Assembly: GCA_964541615.1 (NCBI GenBank)
Contig: CAZIRA010000011.1
Span: 1 to 42,596, forward strand
Origin: UPXZ01 sp964541615
GTDB taxonomy: Bacteria > Bacteroidota > Bacteroidia > Bacteroidales > Paludibacteraceae
Reading direction: 5' to 3'
DNA: 42,596 nt
Below, piece after piece: positions 8,055 through 17,971 of the stretch. Numbering within the stretch: position 1 is the first letter of the stretch; each line of letters begins with the position of its first letter. The position numbers and the translations under genes were made by a program. Under the pieces are notes generated by a model. The model was given only the letters and a program-made list of their open reading frames with translations, did no database searches and was not told where the DNA came from.

Positions 8055-10388
8055 TTAATCAACTACAATCTCATCGACAAATATAAACGCCTGACCATCA
8101 GGCGCTCCATGCCATTTTGGGAACTTTTTGAATGTACCAACAGTAACTTTCACATAACGTGCCATAACTTTAGGGAAAATTACGGTATGTTTCAAAACAT
8201 CTTCCCAATGCTTGGTTTTCATGTACGGGTCAGTTTCAAGCCCTGCCAGAAAACGGTAGTTTACACCATCGTCAGATACTTCTACCAGCAGGTTACGCGC
8301 ATCCAGGATGTAGTCGCCGGTAACTATGCAGTTTTGAACCGAAACCTTTGATATTTCTGTTGGTTTTTCCAGGTCAATTACGGCCACCAAATCCTTGTTT
8401 TGGAAGCCTATCCATCTACCGGATTTATAATTGACATTATCACCCTTTAATCCGTCATTTAGAAGCACTGCACCGGTATAGGTATAACTTGAAGAAGGCT
8501 GCGTCAGAAGCGTGATGGGCTTGAAAGTTGACTTACTTACGTTGAAGAATTCTGTATATTCTGCACTTGGATTTCTATCCGAACGAATGGCTATGGCGCG
8601 AATTTGAGCACTTTCAGTCAGATTTAATTTACCTGCGTAAAGAGTTGATTTTTCAGTAGGTGCAGTTCCATCCAATGTGTAATAAACAGGTGCATCATCA
8701 ATGGTGCCCATTTCAATTTCGAGAGATTTACCTGCTAAATTGGGTTTTGCAGAGGCCTGCACTCCAAATACATGTACAGCATAATTGTAGTTATACTTGT
8801 CGTAAAAGGTAATCAAACGAGGGAGTCTTCTCAGAAAATCCATGTAGTTTTTCTTGTCGGGTTGCAGCCATTGTACTTCGCTGAGAGCCGCCAGTCGAGG
8901 CAACAACATATACTCTACCTGAGTAGAAAAAGGTATGTATTCCGTCCAGATATTTGCCTGCACACCAAGAATATGTTTTCCCTGCTCCGGAGTCAACACA
9001 GCCGGAACCGGCTCTAATTCGTACACACGGGCAACAGACGAGTAACCACCGATAGCTTCCGGCTCTTTTGATCTGTCCATGCTTTGGTAGTGGTCAAAAT
9101 AAACGTGGCTGCTCGGCGTCATTATCACATCATGCCCCATTTGTGCAGCTGTCACGCCTCCATCCATTCCCCGCCAAGACATAACCGTTGCGTTAGGTGC
9201 TAATTCTCCTTCTAAAATTTCATCCCAACCGATGATTTTCCGACCTCTTTCGTTTAGAAATTTTTCAATACGTTCGGTAACATAACTTTGCAGGTAGAAT
9301 TCTTTTTTATGCTTACTGTCATCTTTCAAGCCGAGTTCTTTGATTTTTGCCTGACAATGCGGACAAGCTTCCCAGCGAACTTTCGGGCATTCATCTCCTC
9401 CGATGTGGATGTATTCCGAAGGAAATAGTTCCATCGTTTCAGTCAAAACATCTTCCAGGAATGTAAACGTTTGTTCTTTTCCAACGCAGAGTACATCGTC
9501 AAAAACTCCCCACTTTTTTTCCACTTCATACGGTCCGCCCGTACATCCCAACTCCGGATATGCAGCCAAAGCGGCCACCATGTGTCCAGGAAGGTCAACT
9601 TCAGGAATTACTGTAATATGACGCTCTGCAGCGTATTTCACCACATCGCGGATTTCATCCTGCGTGTAAAAACCACCGTGCGGTTTGCCGTTGAATTTTC
9701 CTGTATTGTGCCCTATCACAGTTTCACTTCTCCACGCTCCAACCTCAGTCAGTTTAGGATATTTTTTTATCTCAATACGCCACCCCTGATCGTCGGTTAA
9801 GTGCCAATGGAATTTATTGACGTTGTGGAGTGCAATGATATCGATGTATTTTTTCACAAATTCGACCGATTGAAAATGACGCGCAATATCCAGGTGCATC
9901 CCACGATAAGCGAATCTTGGTGCATCTGAAATTGACACTGCAGGATAGGTGATTTTTGAATTTTCACCTATGGGGGTAGATTTTCGCAAAGTTTGAATTC
10001 CATAAAAAACACCTGCGGGACCAGCTCCGTTTATTACAATGCTTTTAGAGGAAACTGTGAGCGTGTAGGCTTCTTGATTTTGGGATTTTAGCTTTTTATC
10101 CAGAACAATGGCGTTTGATTTTGAGCCTGAGCTGCCAGTAGAGAGTCTTTTTCCGGTAATTTCAAATAAGTAATCCGAAAGAAACTGTGCATTTCGCTTC
10201 ATTTTTTCATCGCCTGCCGGATAGATGATTTTCGTGTTTTCTGTCAGCGTAAATGTGCCTTTTGTTTTCTCAACCTTGCTCGGTTTGGGAATAACATCAT
10301 AATTTGCTTCTGCCGCTTTTATGCCCGAAAAAAGTACGAGCATACAGACTGCGGTTAGTGTCAGAATTTTTCTTTTTAAATGAGTCAT
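8055..10388 (-). CDS. GH20 beta-N-acetylhexosaminidase with C-terminal F5/8 (CBM32-like) domain
   Basis: Exo-acting enzyme releasing terminal beta-linked GlcNAc or GalNAc. The 777-residue product has a signal peptide (about 1-28), an N-terminal GH20b domain (about 30-155) and the catalytic barrel (about 160-505). Barrel motifs are YRGMHLDIARHF, FHWHLTDDQGWRIEIK, and the catalytic pair D332-E333 in IHIGGDECPKVRW, where Asp orients the substrate acetamido group and Glu is the acid. A chitobiase-like C-terminal segment (YYTLDGTAPTEKSTLYAG, about 569-586) leads to a discoidin-like domain (about 625-777). It is the last gene of the run, 39 bases after GH95, and ends at the bidirectional terminator. 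A type I signal peptide without a lipobox predicts periplasmic location. It probably trims GlcNAc from antennae after galactose removal. Confidence 0.93.
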   Translation of the reverse strand: MTHLKRKILTLTAVCMLVLFSGIKAAEANYDVIPKPSKVEKTKGTFTLTENTKIIYPAGDEKMKRNAQFLSDYLFEITGKRLSTGSSGSKSNAIVLDKKLKSQNQEAYTLTVSSKSIVINGAGPAGVFYGIQTLRKSTPIGENSKITYPAVSISDAPRFAYRGMHLDIARHFQSVEFVKKYIDIIALHNVNKFHWHLTDDQGWRIEIKKYPKLTEVGAWRSETVIGHNTGKFNGKPHGGFYTQDEIRDVVKYAAERHITVIPEVDLPGHMVAALAAYPELGCTGGPYEVEKKWGVFDDVLCVGKEQTFTFLEDVLTETMELFPSEYIHIGGDECPKVRWEACPHCQAKIKELGLKDDSKHKKEFYLQSYVTERIEKFLNERGRKIIGWDEILEGELAPNATVMSWRGMDGGVTAAQMGHDVIMTPSSHVYFDHYQSMDRSKEPEAIGGYSSVARVYELEPVPAVLTPEQGKHILGVQANIWTEYIPFSTQVEYMLLPRLAALSEVQWLQPDKKNYMDFLRRLPRLITFYDKYNYNYAVHVFGVQASAKPNLAGKSLEIEMGTIDDAPVYYTLDGTAPTEKSTLYAGKLNLTESAQIRAIAIRSDRNPSAEYTEFFNVSKSTFKPITLLTQPSSSYTYTGAVLLNDGLKGDNVNYKSGRWIGFQNKDLVAVIDLEKPTEISKVSVQNCIVTGDYILDARNLLVEVSDDGVNYRFLAGLETDPYMKTKHWEDVLKHTVIFPKVMARYVKVTVGTFKKFPKWHGAPDGQAFIFVDEIVVD

Positions 10389-10427
10389 AATATTTTATTT
10401 TTTTAATAATGATTCAAATAATGTCTT

Positions 10428-12824
10428 TTATTTGATTACTAATTTAATCGTTTTTCCTTTACCGGGTGTAACTGTTATTAAACCATTTTCGGACTTTAGC
10501 TTTTTCCCTTTCAATGAAATTGACGTTGTATAATCCGGTACTTTAATTTTGAATGAATTATTTGTGGAAGCTGTGATTTTTACTGTTTTTGCCTTTCCAT
10601 TTTCCCAGATCACACCCACTTCAGCGCCGCCTCGAACTCGTAATCCTTTGAATTTGCCAGATTTCCAATTGTCCGGTAAAGCAGGAAGTATTTCCAGGTA
10701 TCCGTTTTGGCTCTGGATCAGCATCTCGGCAATGCCGGCTGTACCGCCAAAATTTCCATCAATCTGGAAGGGCGGATGAGCACAAAACAGGTTCGGATAA
10801 GTTCCTCCACCTTGATTTTTAACTGAAGGTTCAAGCAAACTTTTTAGTAATTTGTAAGCTCTGTTTCCATCGTGGAGACGCGCCCAGAAATTTATCTTCC
10901 AGGCTCTTGACCAACCGGTTCCCTCATCACCACGGCGCTCCAATGTTTCGCGAGCAGCTGCTGCCAGTGCCGGAGTAGCACCTGGTGAAATCTGATTGGA
11001 CGGATAAAGTCCATACAGGTGCGATACGTGGCGATGCTGCGGTTCTGCTTCTTCGTAATCTTCCAGCCATTCTTGCAGATAACCGTTCGAACTGATCTGC
11101 ATTGGTGGCAATTGTGGTAAAGTCTCACGGATTCCAGCTGTTGTATTGTCTTCAATTCCCAAAATCTGAGCAGCAAACAACACATTAATAAACAACTCAT
11201 TGATTATCTGAACATCCATCGTTGGTCCCATGCATACAAATACAGGATTGTTGCTTCCGGGAAGAAAAAAACCATTTTCGGGCGATGAGGAAGGAGCAGT
11301 CACTAACCAGTTGTGCTTCGGCTCTTTAATCATTGCTGTGAGAAAGAAATCTGCTGCGCCTTTCAGTGTGGGATATACAGATTTCAGGTATTCTGTGTCC
11401 TGCGAAAACGCATAATGTTCCCAAAGATGTTGACACAACCAAGCACCTCCTGTATTTGTAGCACCCCAGGAAGCGTGTTCGCCGGGTGCAGTATAGTTCC
11501 AGGGATTGCTCATCATGTGCGCAGTCCAGCCTTCTGCACCATAAAATGTTTTTGCGGTTTTCTCTCCCGATGGGACAAGATTTTTGGTAAATTCAAGCAA
11601 CGGGCGATGCAGTTCGGGTAAGTTGCAAACTTCTGCCGGCCAATAATTCATTTGCACGTTGATATTCAAGTGATAATCACCGTTCCATGGCGTTTGAGTC
11701 CGATTTGCCCACAATCCCTGTAAATTAAGTGGCATAGATTTTTCATTGGTACCGCTAATCATCAGGTAGCGTCCGAATTGAAAATAAAGTGCAGCAAAAG
11801 CCGAATCATCGTTTTTTTGAAAGTTTGCAAGTCGGTCGTTTGTAGGCAATGAATTATCTTGAACTCCTAAATCCAGCTTTACCCTTTCAAATTTCTCTTT
11901 AAAGGCTTTTATGTGCAATTTTTTTAGTTTATCAAAAGGAGTGTTTCTCGATTCTGCCAACAAATTTTCTACTGCAGTTTTATAATCTTCGTTCAATAAA
12001 TCGGTAGAGGAAGAAACGAGAATTATCACTTCATCGGCATCTGAAATCATCAATGTAGAATCTGAGGGCATTATCAAACCACCCTTTTTCAGAACTTGTA
12101 ATTTCGTTAAATAACGGACTCCTTTATCAGAATTATGACCGTCATTGAGCTGCCCTTCCATCGTAATCATATCATCATCTACTGAAATTGTTGCCCTCTC
12201 GGGACGATTTAGCGCAGTTTCAAATGAGATGGATTGTTTTTTGTCGGCAGTTAAGTGAATTACCAAAACATCATTTGTGAATGAGGCAAAATATTCACGT
12301 TTATATGCTGTTCCGCCTTTGCTAAACGTAGTTTCAGCCACAGCATCATTCAAAGAAAGCTTTCTTTTATAGCCTGTAATTGAATCATTTTCAGAAAATA
12401 AATATTGGATATTCAAATCTCCAAGCATTTGGAAACAACCGTAAGGTGCATCCTTACCATTTCCAAAAGCAGAACCCTGACCTCCGCAACGAAAATGCTC
12501 GTACATCAGACTTTGTGCCTCCGCATTTTTTCCTGAAAGAAGCAGTTCCTGAATTTTCGGCAAATAATTAATAGCTTCGGGATTAAGTGCTGTTGAATCC
12601 TCGCTACCCGACCACATAGAGATATCATTCAACACAATGTGCTCATTATCAACTCCTCCATCAGGCATCATCCCGATTCTTCCATTGCCAAGCGGTAAAG
12701 TTTCTTCCCATATTTTAGCAGGAGAATTGTAGAGCAACATCAATTCCTGCTTCGGACTTGCAAAGTTATGACAGCTAAATAAAACTAAAGCAATCAGGAT
12801 TACGTATAGATTGTTTTTCATCAT
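10428..12824 (-). CDS. GH95 alpha-L-fucosidase, lipoprotein
   Basis: GH95 enzymes are inverting exo-glycosidases, mostly alpha-1,2-L-fucosidases, though some members act on alpha-L-galactose. The 798-residue product has a lipobox (VLFSC, Cys18), the N-terminal family domain (LLYNSPAKIWEETLPLGNGRIG, about 31-51) and an (alpha/alpha)6 barrel. Residues matching the Bifidobacterium AfcA active site are visible: N387/N389 in YHLNINVQMNYWP, a glutamate in SSPENGFF (E516), and the aspartate in FQIDGNFGGTAGI (D689). The residues after the lipid Cys (HNFASP) lack the acidic surface-export signal of Bacteroides lipoproteins, so a periplasm-facing position is more likely. It lies between GH110 (a 12-base gap to that gene's stop) and GH20. 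Linkage specificity cannot be read from sequence. Confidence 0.93.
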   Translation of the reverse strand: MMKNNLYVILIALVLFSCHNFASPKQELMLLYNSPAKIWEETLPLGNGRIGMMPDGGVDNEHIVLNDISMWSGSEDSTALNPEAINYLPKIQELLLSGKNAEAQSLMYEHFRCGGQGSAFGNGKDAPYGCFQMLGDLNIQYLFSENDSITGYKRKLSLNDAVAETTFSKGGTAYKREYFASFTNDVLVIHLTADKKQSISFETALNRPERATISVDDDMITMEGQLNDGHNSDKGVRYLTKLQVLKKGGLIMPSDSTLMISDADEVIILVSSSTDLLNEDYKTAVENLLAESRNTPFDKLKKLHIKAFKEKFERVKLDLGVQDNSLPTNDRLANFQKNDDSAFAALYFQFGRYLMISGTNEKSMPLNLQGLWANRTQTPWNGDYHLNINVQMNYWPAEVCNLPELHRPLLEFTKNLVPSGEKTAKTFYGAEGWTAHMMSNPWNYTAPGEHASWGATNTGGAWLCQHLWEHYAFSQDTEYLKSVYPTLKGAADFFLTAMIKEPKHNWLVTAPSSSPENGFFLPGSNNPVFVCMGPTMDVQIINELFINVLFAAQILGIEDNTTAGIRETLPQLPPMQISSNGYLQEWLEDYEEAEPQHRHVSHLYGLYPSNQISPGATPALAAAARETLERRGDEGTGWSRAWKINFWARLHDGNRAYKLLKSLLEPSVKNQGGGTYPNLFCAHPPFQIDGNFGGTAGIAEMLIQSQNGYLEILPALPDNWKSGKFKGLRVRGGAEVGVIWENGKAKTVKITASTNNSFKIKVPDYTTSISLKGKKLKSENGLITVTPGKGKTIKLVIK

Positions 12825-12836
12825 TTTGATAACGTT

Positions 12837-14681
12837 TTATTTCACACGAACGGCATTTTCTTCAGACTGGTTTATCAGGATATCTTTTTCTCTGTCAAAT
12901 CCATTCTCAAAGTTATTATTTTCAATAACAATATTTCTCGCTTTTTCAAAAAAGAATGGAAATTTGTTCCAATGAAACGGCTCAAATTCCGTATTGTAAG
13001 TAATTTTATTATTTCTGAAAATCAATCCATCTGTTGATTTTGCATATACTAATGGTCGGTCGAAAGTTTCGAATGTGTTATTTTCAATCACGATCCCCGA
13101 ATGGAAAAATTTCTGTTGATCATTCAGATTCGGAATTTCCGGATAAATGGAAATAACGGCGTTTGTAAACTGATATGTTGCTGTAAGTGCATTGATGAAT
13201 TTGTTATTTCGGATAATTACCTCTTTGCAGGCGCCGGTTTCAAACCATCCATTGCAGTCACCACAGAGCAAAATAGCCGTGCCGTGCGTATGGTCAAAGA
13301 GATTATTCTCGCATATCACCCGTTTTGGAGTGCTGAATAATGCGCCTCTTGCACGGTTATTGCGAACGGTATTTCCTGAAAAAATCACTTCAGGCGTCCA
13401 GGTCAGGTTTTCTATTCCAAATTTTCCAGTTTCCAAAATTTCCTGCGGAAGTGCTTCGGCAAAAGTGATTTCAAATTCTTTTGCACCAAATTCCGTTGGT
13501 TTATCAATGGATTTGATTGATTTTATCGTTGTAACGAACGAATTTCCCACCAATTCCATTTTTTCACTTTCCACAAATTGGACGCTGTCGCCAATTTCAC
13601 CCCACAAGAATCCCCATGCCTGCGGGTGCATATATTTTGCCTGGAACGTGTTGTCGTTTACCCTTTTTGTCACGCGCAAATAGGTTCCGTGAACGTTTAT
13701 GGCATCGTCTGCCATTCCTTCGTAGAGGCCGTTTTTGGAAATAATTACTCCTTTACAACCTGAAAAATGCGTTGCATCTGCTTGAGTAGTGAAAAATCGA
13801 GGGTCATCATCTCCTTTCAGGCAAACTGAAAATCGGTCGAGTGTAATATTTTCGCTCATTTGCGCGAGTAAGCCCATTCCTTCGGCGTAATGAACTTTCA
13901 CATTTTCGAAAACGGTATTTTTGCATCCGCTGACAAAAATTCCGGGCGTAGGGCGATACCACGAACGGAGGACGTGACGTTCGTCGGGAGTAGTTTCACT
14001 GACCTGATCCCAACCTTTGATGCGCAAGATATCGGGTGAAACTTCCGCAACTGATTCAGGATTAAACGAAACATCCCGGCGAATATAAGTAAGTCGTTTG
14101 TCGGCACGAAATGGCATAGATCCCTGAGGAGTGATTTCGTAACCTTCTCCCAAAAGTATCAGTTTCCCGTTCTCAATCCGGTAATTATCTTTCGGATAAA
14201 TTTCTGCTAAAATCTCATCGTTTTCTTTGTTCACTTCAAGGATTTTGATTTGACGCAATGCTGGAATCTCAAAGTCGATTGAGAAATTTTTCAACGTGAT
14301 ATTTTTTGAATTCAACAATGCAAACGGTATCATTCGACCATGAAATACAAACTCGGAACCCTGCCCGTCGATGGTTACATTTTGCAGGTTTTCGAGAGCA
14401 AATCCAACCGATTTCGGGTTGTCCTGGTCGTGATTTGAAATGTAATATTCACGAACAAAAGCGCCGTCAGGATAAAAATCGTAACGACCTTTTGGAAAAA
14501 TCACAAAAACATGTGTAGTGTCTTTTCGTGAATTCAGTTCTTCAATCAGCTTTTTTGCTGCCAACGAAGCATTGCTATTTTTTGAATCCCGTTTACTATC
14601 AAAATTAATGGTTAACGGCTTCTTAGCACAGCCAATCAGTAATAACAAAAGCAATATTGAGGAAAATATCTTATTATGCAT
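12837..14681 (-). CDS. GH110 alpha-1,3-galactosidase, lipoprotein with right-handed beta-helix
   Basis: GH110 enzymes cleave terminal alpha-1,3-galactose, either from blood group B antigen or also from linear Gal-alpha-1,3-Gal. The frame can open from a TTG at 14708, but the ATG at 14681 gives a clean lipoprotein signal (MHNKIFSSILLLLLLIGC) with lipid Cys18 and is preferred, making 614 residues. Beta-helix repeats are visible (VTIDGQGSEFVF, ITLKNFSIDF, NITLDRFSV, VIISKNGLYEG, VIIRNNKF, NIVIENNNFE). The acidic active-site region has KGDDDPRFFTTQADATHFSGC followed by YEGMADDAINVHGTYL, a strong match to characterised GH110 proteins. The CAKKP start after the lipid Cys is basic, suggesting a periplasmic face. 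Its presence implies that the substrate carries alpha-galactose caps. Subfamily (branched or linear acceptor) cannot be decided here. Confidence 0.92.
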   Translation of the reverse strand: MHNKIFSSILLLLLLIGCAKKPLTINFDSKRDSKNSNASLAAKKLIEELNSRKDTTHVFVIFPKGRYDFYPDGAFVREYYISNHDQDNPKSVGFALENLQNVTIDGQGSEFVFHGRMIPFALLNSKNITLKNFSIDFEIPALRQIKILEVNKENDEILAEIYPKDNYRIENGKLILLGEGYEITPQGSMPFRADKRLTYIRRDVSFNPESVAEVSPDILRIKGWDQVSETTPDERHVLRSWYRPTPGIFVSGCKNTVFENVKVHYAEGMGLLAQMSENITLDRFSVCLKGDDDPRFFTTQADATHFSGCKGVIISKNGLYEGMADDAINVHGTYLRVTKRVNDNTFQAKYMHPQAWGFLWGEIGDSVQFVESEKMELVGNSFVTTIKSIKSIDKPTEFGAKEFEITFAEALPQEILETGKFGIENLTWTPEVIFSGNTVRNNRARGALFSTPKRVICENNLFDHTHGTAILLCGDCNGWFETGACKEVIIRNNKFINALTATYQFTNAVISIYPEIPNLNDQQKFFHSGIVIENNTFETFDRPLVYAKSTDGLIFRNNKITYNTEFEPFHWNKFPFFFEKARNIVIENNNFENGFDREKDILINQSEENAVRVK

Positions 14682-14739
14682 GTTAGTAGAAATTAAATGG
14701 ATTAACAACTACGCTTCTTAATATTCGCCCTTAAGCATT

Positions 14740-17700
14740 CTATTTCAACGGTTTAATCCAGTATGAATAATCATAATCTTTGAATTTCAATTTGTATTGT
14801 TCGATGGCGGGAGTGTACCACGAATCTACGCCGCCAACACCGCTTTGGAGGTAATCCATGTAAACGTAAGTTATGTCACGCTTTTCCAATTCGCCACTGT
14901 GGTATTGTTTTTTATCCACTTCCGGATCGAGGTCGTCCAGGCTGTAAGGCAATGCCGAGAAGCTCAACAAATCCTTGTTAAATTCAAACTCCACGCCCCG
15001 ACCCTTATTGTCGGTAAATCGCACCCAGCGAACGTCCGTTTTGCTGCCGCCTTCTTGCGGACGGGCATAAGGAAAATACTGATTATCAACATTTTGCTTA
15101 TAGACACCAAGCAACGAACCGACTTTCCTGTCCCACGTATTTTCCCACGGCCCGCGGCCGAAAAACTCGATGTTTCGGTAGTTTTTATTCAGTTCCATCA
15201 AGGTGCCCATTCGCATCAATTGTGAATAATTACCTTTGTTGGCTTTGAAATGATTGTCCACTTTGATTACGCCATCGGGATACACAGTGTATGTAATGAC
15301 ATGTGCTGCATCACCGTCCAGCAGCTCTTTCTCAATTCGCACTACCCGATTTTCACCGTCTTTGCTTATTTCGGCACTTTTTACCGACGCTTTTTCGTAG
15401 GCATTTCGCCACATTCTCAAGCTGCTGTTCAGCCCTGCTCCAAAATCGTTGTCTACCGGAGCGCGCCAGAAATCAGGTTTTGGACCGTTCTCAATTATTA
15501 TTTGATTTTTATAGGTATAAGACTGCAAAATGCCTTTGTTCAAATCAAACACAGCGGTGAAATTTTTTCCAAAAACAGCAGTATCGGTTGACTTTAACTT
15601 TCCGTAAGCGGTGTGCATAGCTTTGCCGTTTGGTGCATCGGAAAGTGCAATCTGCTCATAAGCCATTTCGTAATTTTTCTCCAGGAATGGCTCGGCATTT
15701 TTCAGGAAATAGCGAATATTTATGAAATACTCATTTCCGGCTTTGAAATTAGTTTTGTACGGAATGTTAAGTTGCATTTTCTCACGTGCTTTCACGTCAA
15801 ACGTCATTAGATTTCCAGTTTGCACTACTTTCCCATTCTCAAGCAATTCCCATTTCATCCAGAAATTGGACAAATCACGGAAAAAGTATTTATTCATCAC
15901 TTCTATTTGGTTGGAAGCCGAAAGTTCTGTCTGAATAAACTGATGCACTTTCTTGATTTCCACCGCCATGGGTGTCAGTTCACGGTATCCGGTTACAACA
16001 CCTTTCACGCTGAAATTATTATCACTCATCATGATTGGATCCACTTCATTCCCGAAGGGAAAATCACCGCCATAAGCTGTGATGCGTTTGCCGTTTTTCA
16101 CCGTATCAATGCCTTGATCAGCCCACTCCCAAATGTATCCGCCCTGCAGTTTCGGATTGCTTTCAATCAGATCCCAGTATTCACGGAAATTTCCCAGACT
16201 ATTTCCCATAATGTGTGCGTATTCGCTCATTATGTACGGACGATTATCGTATTTTGTGTTGTTTACCAGTGAGTTAGGATTTGGATATTGCGGACAAATA
16301 ATATCGGTATTGTAATCCCATTCAGCACGCTCGTACTGCACCGGACGATAATCGTTTGCTTTCAGCCAATCGTAGGCTGTGTAAAAATTGACCCCGTTTC
16401 CGGCTTCATTTCCCATTGACCAGATGATGATGGATGGGAAATTTTTTCCACGCTCGTACATTCGCCTGTTTCTGTCCAGATGCGGCACACGCCACGCCGG
16501 GTCATTACCAAAGGAAAATTCCAAATCATAATGGCGTCCGTGAGACTCGATATTGGCTTCTTCCACCACATAAAGTCCGTAAATATCACAGAGTTCCAGC
16601 CAGTACGGATGCGGCGGATAATGCGAATTTCGAACGGTATTCACGTTCAGTTTTTTCATCATTTCCATATCCTTTTGCATATCGGCTTTGGTCAGCACGT
16701 GTCCGCGTGCAGGATGTACTTCGTGGCGGTTTACGCCTTTGAAAAACACGCGTTTGCCATTGACAAGCACGTCGCTGCCTTTGATTTCGATGCTGCGGAA
16801 ACCCACTCGCTGTGGAATGACTTCCAGCACTTGACCGTTTTTATCTTTCAGCGAAATAAACAGTTGATAAAGATACGGAATTTCGTCCGACCAGGTAATT
16901 ACATTCGCTATTTTCTTTTTTGGAAATGTAAAATCGGCTTTATAACGACCAAGAATGGTTTGTAGTCCGCTTTCATCCGAGAGAACGGTTTTTCCTGCCG
17001 CATCTTTCAGTTCGTAACTTACTGAAAATGTATCCGGACGACTGTGATAGGTCTTTTTATCATGGCGGAAATTTCTCACATTCACTTTCAGGTCAAAACT
17101 CCCGTCACGGTAATTATTCTCCAGTCCGGCAACGGTTTTGAAATCCCAGACAGTGCTCTTCTCCCGTGCAAAAAGATATACGCTTCGCTCAATGCCCGAG
17201 AGACGGAACATATCCTGACATTCCAGATAACTAGCATCAGACCAGCGATATACCTGCAAAGCTATCAGGTTTTTACCAAGTTTCAGGTAGCGTGTAATGT
17301 CAAATTCGGATGCTAATTTACTGTCTTCGCTGTAACCGACGTACTGACCGTTAATCCAAATATAAAACGCCGATTTTACCGCGCCGAGATGAATGAAAAT
17401 CTGCTTTCCATCCCAATCAGCAGGAAGCTCAAACTCCTTGCGATACGAGCCTACAGGATTATTGTCCACCGGGATGTCATAAGGCGGAATGAGCGTTCCT
17501 CCAAATTTTTCACGTCCTACGAAGTCGTAATGCTGATTGATGTAAATGGGAAAGGCGTAACCGTTAACTTCCCAGTTGGCAGGTACTTTGAAATCGGTCC
17601 AATCGCTTGACCGGTCGTTGAAATCTGTTTTGTAGAAATCTTGCGGACGGGTACGCGGATCTGTAACGAAATGGAATCGCCATGTGCCGTCAAGAGACAG

Positions 17701-17913
17701 AAATCTTGATGAATTTTCCATTTCAAAGCCGGATGCTTTTTCCTGATTTTCATAGGCAAAAGCATGAGCCCGCATTGGTTCCCGGTTTATCTCAACAACA
17801 GACGGTGTCATTAGTTCGCCGGGTAACGGCAAGTTTTGCGCATTCGCTGAAATGCCATAAAATGCAGCAAAAACCCATAAAAATAATAGCAAGTTACTGG
17901 TTTTCTGTCTCAT
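14740..17913 (-). CDS. GH2 beta-galactosidase, LacZ-type five-domain
   Basis: A retaining exo-beta-galactosidase with a signal peptide (about 1-25, ending ISANAQ) and the LacZ domain order: sugar-binding jelly roll (about 60-250), Ig-like domain (about 255-370), TIM barrel (about 375-660), a second Ig-like domain and a C-terminal beta-sandwich small chain (about 780-1057). Catalytic residues are the acid/base E503 in SMGNEAGNG and the nucleophile E564 in IMSEYAHIMGNS. The barrel also has GVNRHEVHP and NTVRNSHYPPHP, matching E. coli LacZ. At 1057 residues it is of normal length for this type. It lies between GH20 and GH110, consistent with removing beta-1,4-galactose from LacNAc antennae once alpha-galactose is gone. 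It is predicted periplasmic. Confidence 0.94.
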   Translation of the reverse strand: MRQKTSNLLLFLWVFAAFYGISANAQNLPLPGELMTPSVVEINREPMRAHAFAYENQEKASGFEMENSSRFLSLDGTWRFHFVTDPRTRPQDFYKTDFNDRSSDWTDFKVPANWEVNGYAFPIYINQHYDFVGREKFGGTLIPPYDIPVDNNPVGSYRKEFELPADWDGKQIFIHLGAVKSAFYIWINGQYVGYSEDSKLASEFDITRYLKLGKNLIALQVYRWSDASYLECQDMFRLSGIERSVYLFAREKSTVWDFKTVAGLENNYRDGSFDLKVNVRNFRHDKKTYHSRPDTFSVSYELKDAAGKTVLSDESGLQTILGRYKADFTFPKKKIANVITWSDEIPYLYQLFISLKDKNGQVLEVIPQRVGFRSIEIKGSDVLVNGKRVFFKGVNRHEVHPARGHVLTKADMQKDMEMMKKLNVNTVRNSHYPPHPYWLELCDIYGLYVVEEANIESHGRHYDLEFSFGNDPAWRVPHLDRNRRMYERGKNFPSIIIWSMGNEAGNGVNFYTAYDWLKANDYRPVQYERAEWDYNTDIICPQYPNPNSLVNNTKYDNRPYIMSEYAHIMGNSLGNFREYWDLIESNPKLQGGYIWEWADQGIDTVKNGKRITAYGGDFPFGNEVDPIMMSDNNFSVKGVVTGYRELTPMAVEIKKVHQFIQTELSASNQIEVMNKYFFRDLSNFWMKWELLENGKVVQTGNLMTFDVKAREKMQLNIPYKTNFKAGNEYFINIRYFLKNAEPFLEKNYEMAYEQIALSDAPNGKAMHTAYGKLKSTDTAVFGKNFTAVFDLNKGILQSYTYKNQIIIENGPKPDFWRAPVDNDFGAGLNSSLRMWRNAYEKASVKSAEISKDGENRVVRIEKELLDGDAAHVITYTVYPDGVIKVDNHFKANKGNYSQLMRMGTLMELNKNYRNIEFFGRGPWENTWDRKVGSLLGVYKQNVDNQYFPYARPQEGGSKTDVRWVRFTDNKGRGVEFEFNKDLLSFSALPYSLDDLDPEVDKKQYHSGELEKRDITYVYMDYLQSGVGGVDSWYTPAIEQYKLKFKDYDYSYWIKPLK

Positions 17914-17971
17914 ATTTTAATTTTTTAGAATTTTATACTAATATCTTTAATGAATTTCTGGTTTCTGGTTT

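Noticed and set aside
7877..8062. 61-residue minus-strand frame between DUF805 and GH20
   Set aside because: It covers the bidirectional terminator and overlaps the ends of both neighbours, with no recognisable motif or start context.
14682..14708. Longer TTG start for the GH110 gene
   Set aside because: The extension would put nine residues before a textbook lipoprotein signal; the ATG at 14681 is the better start.
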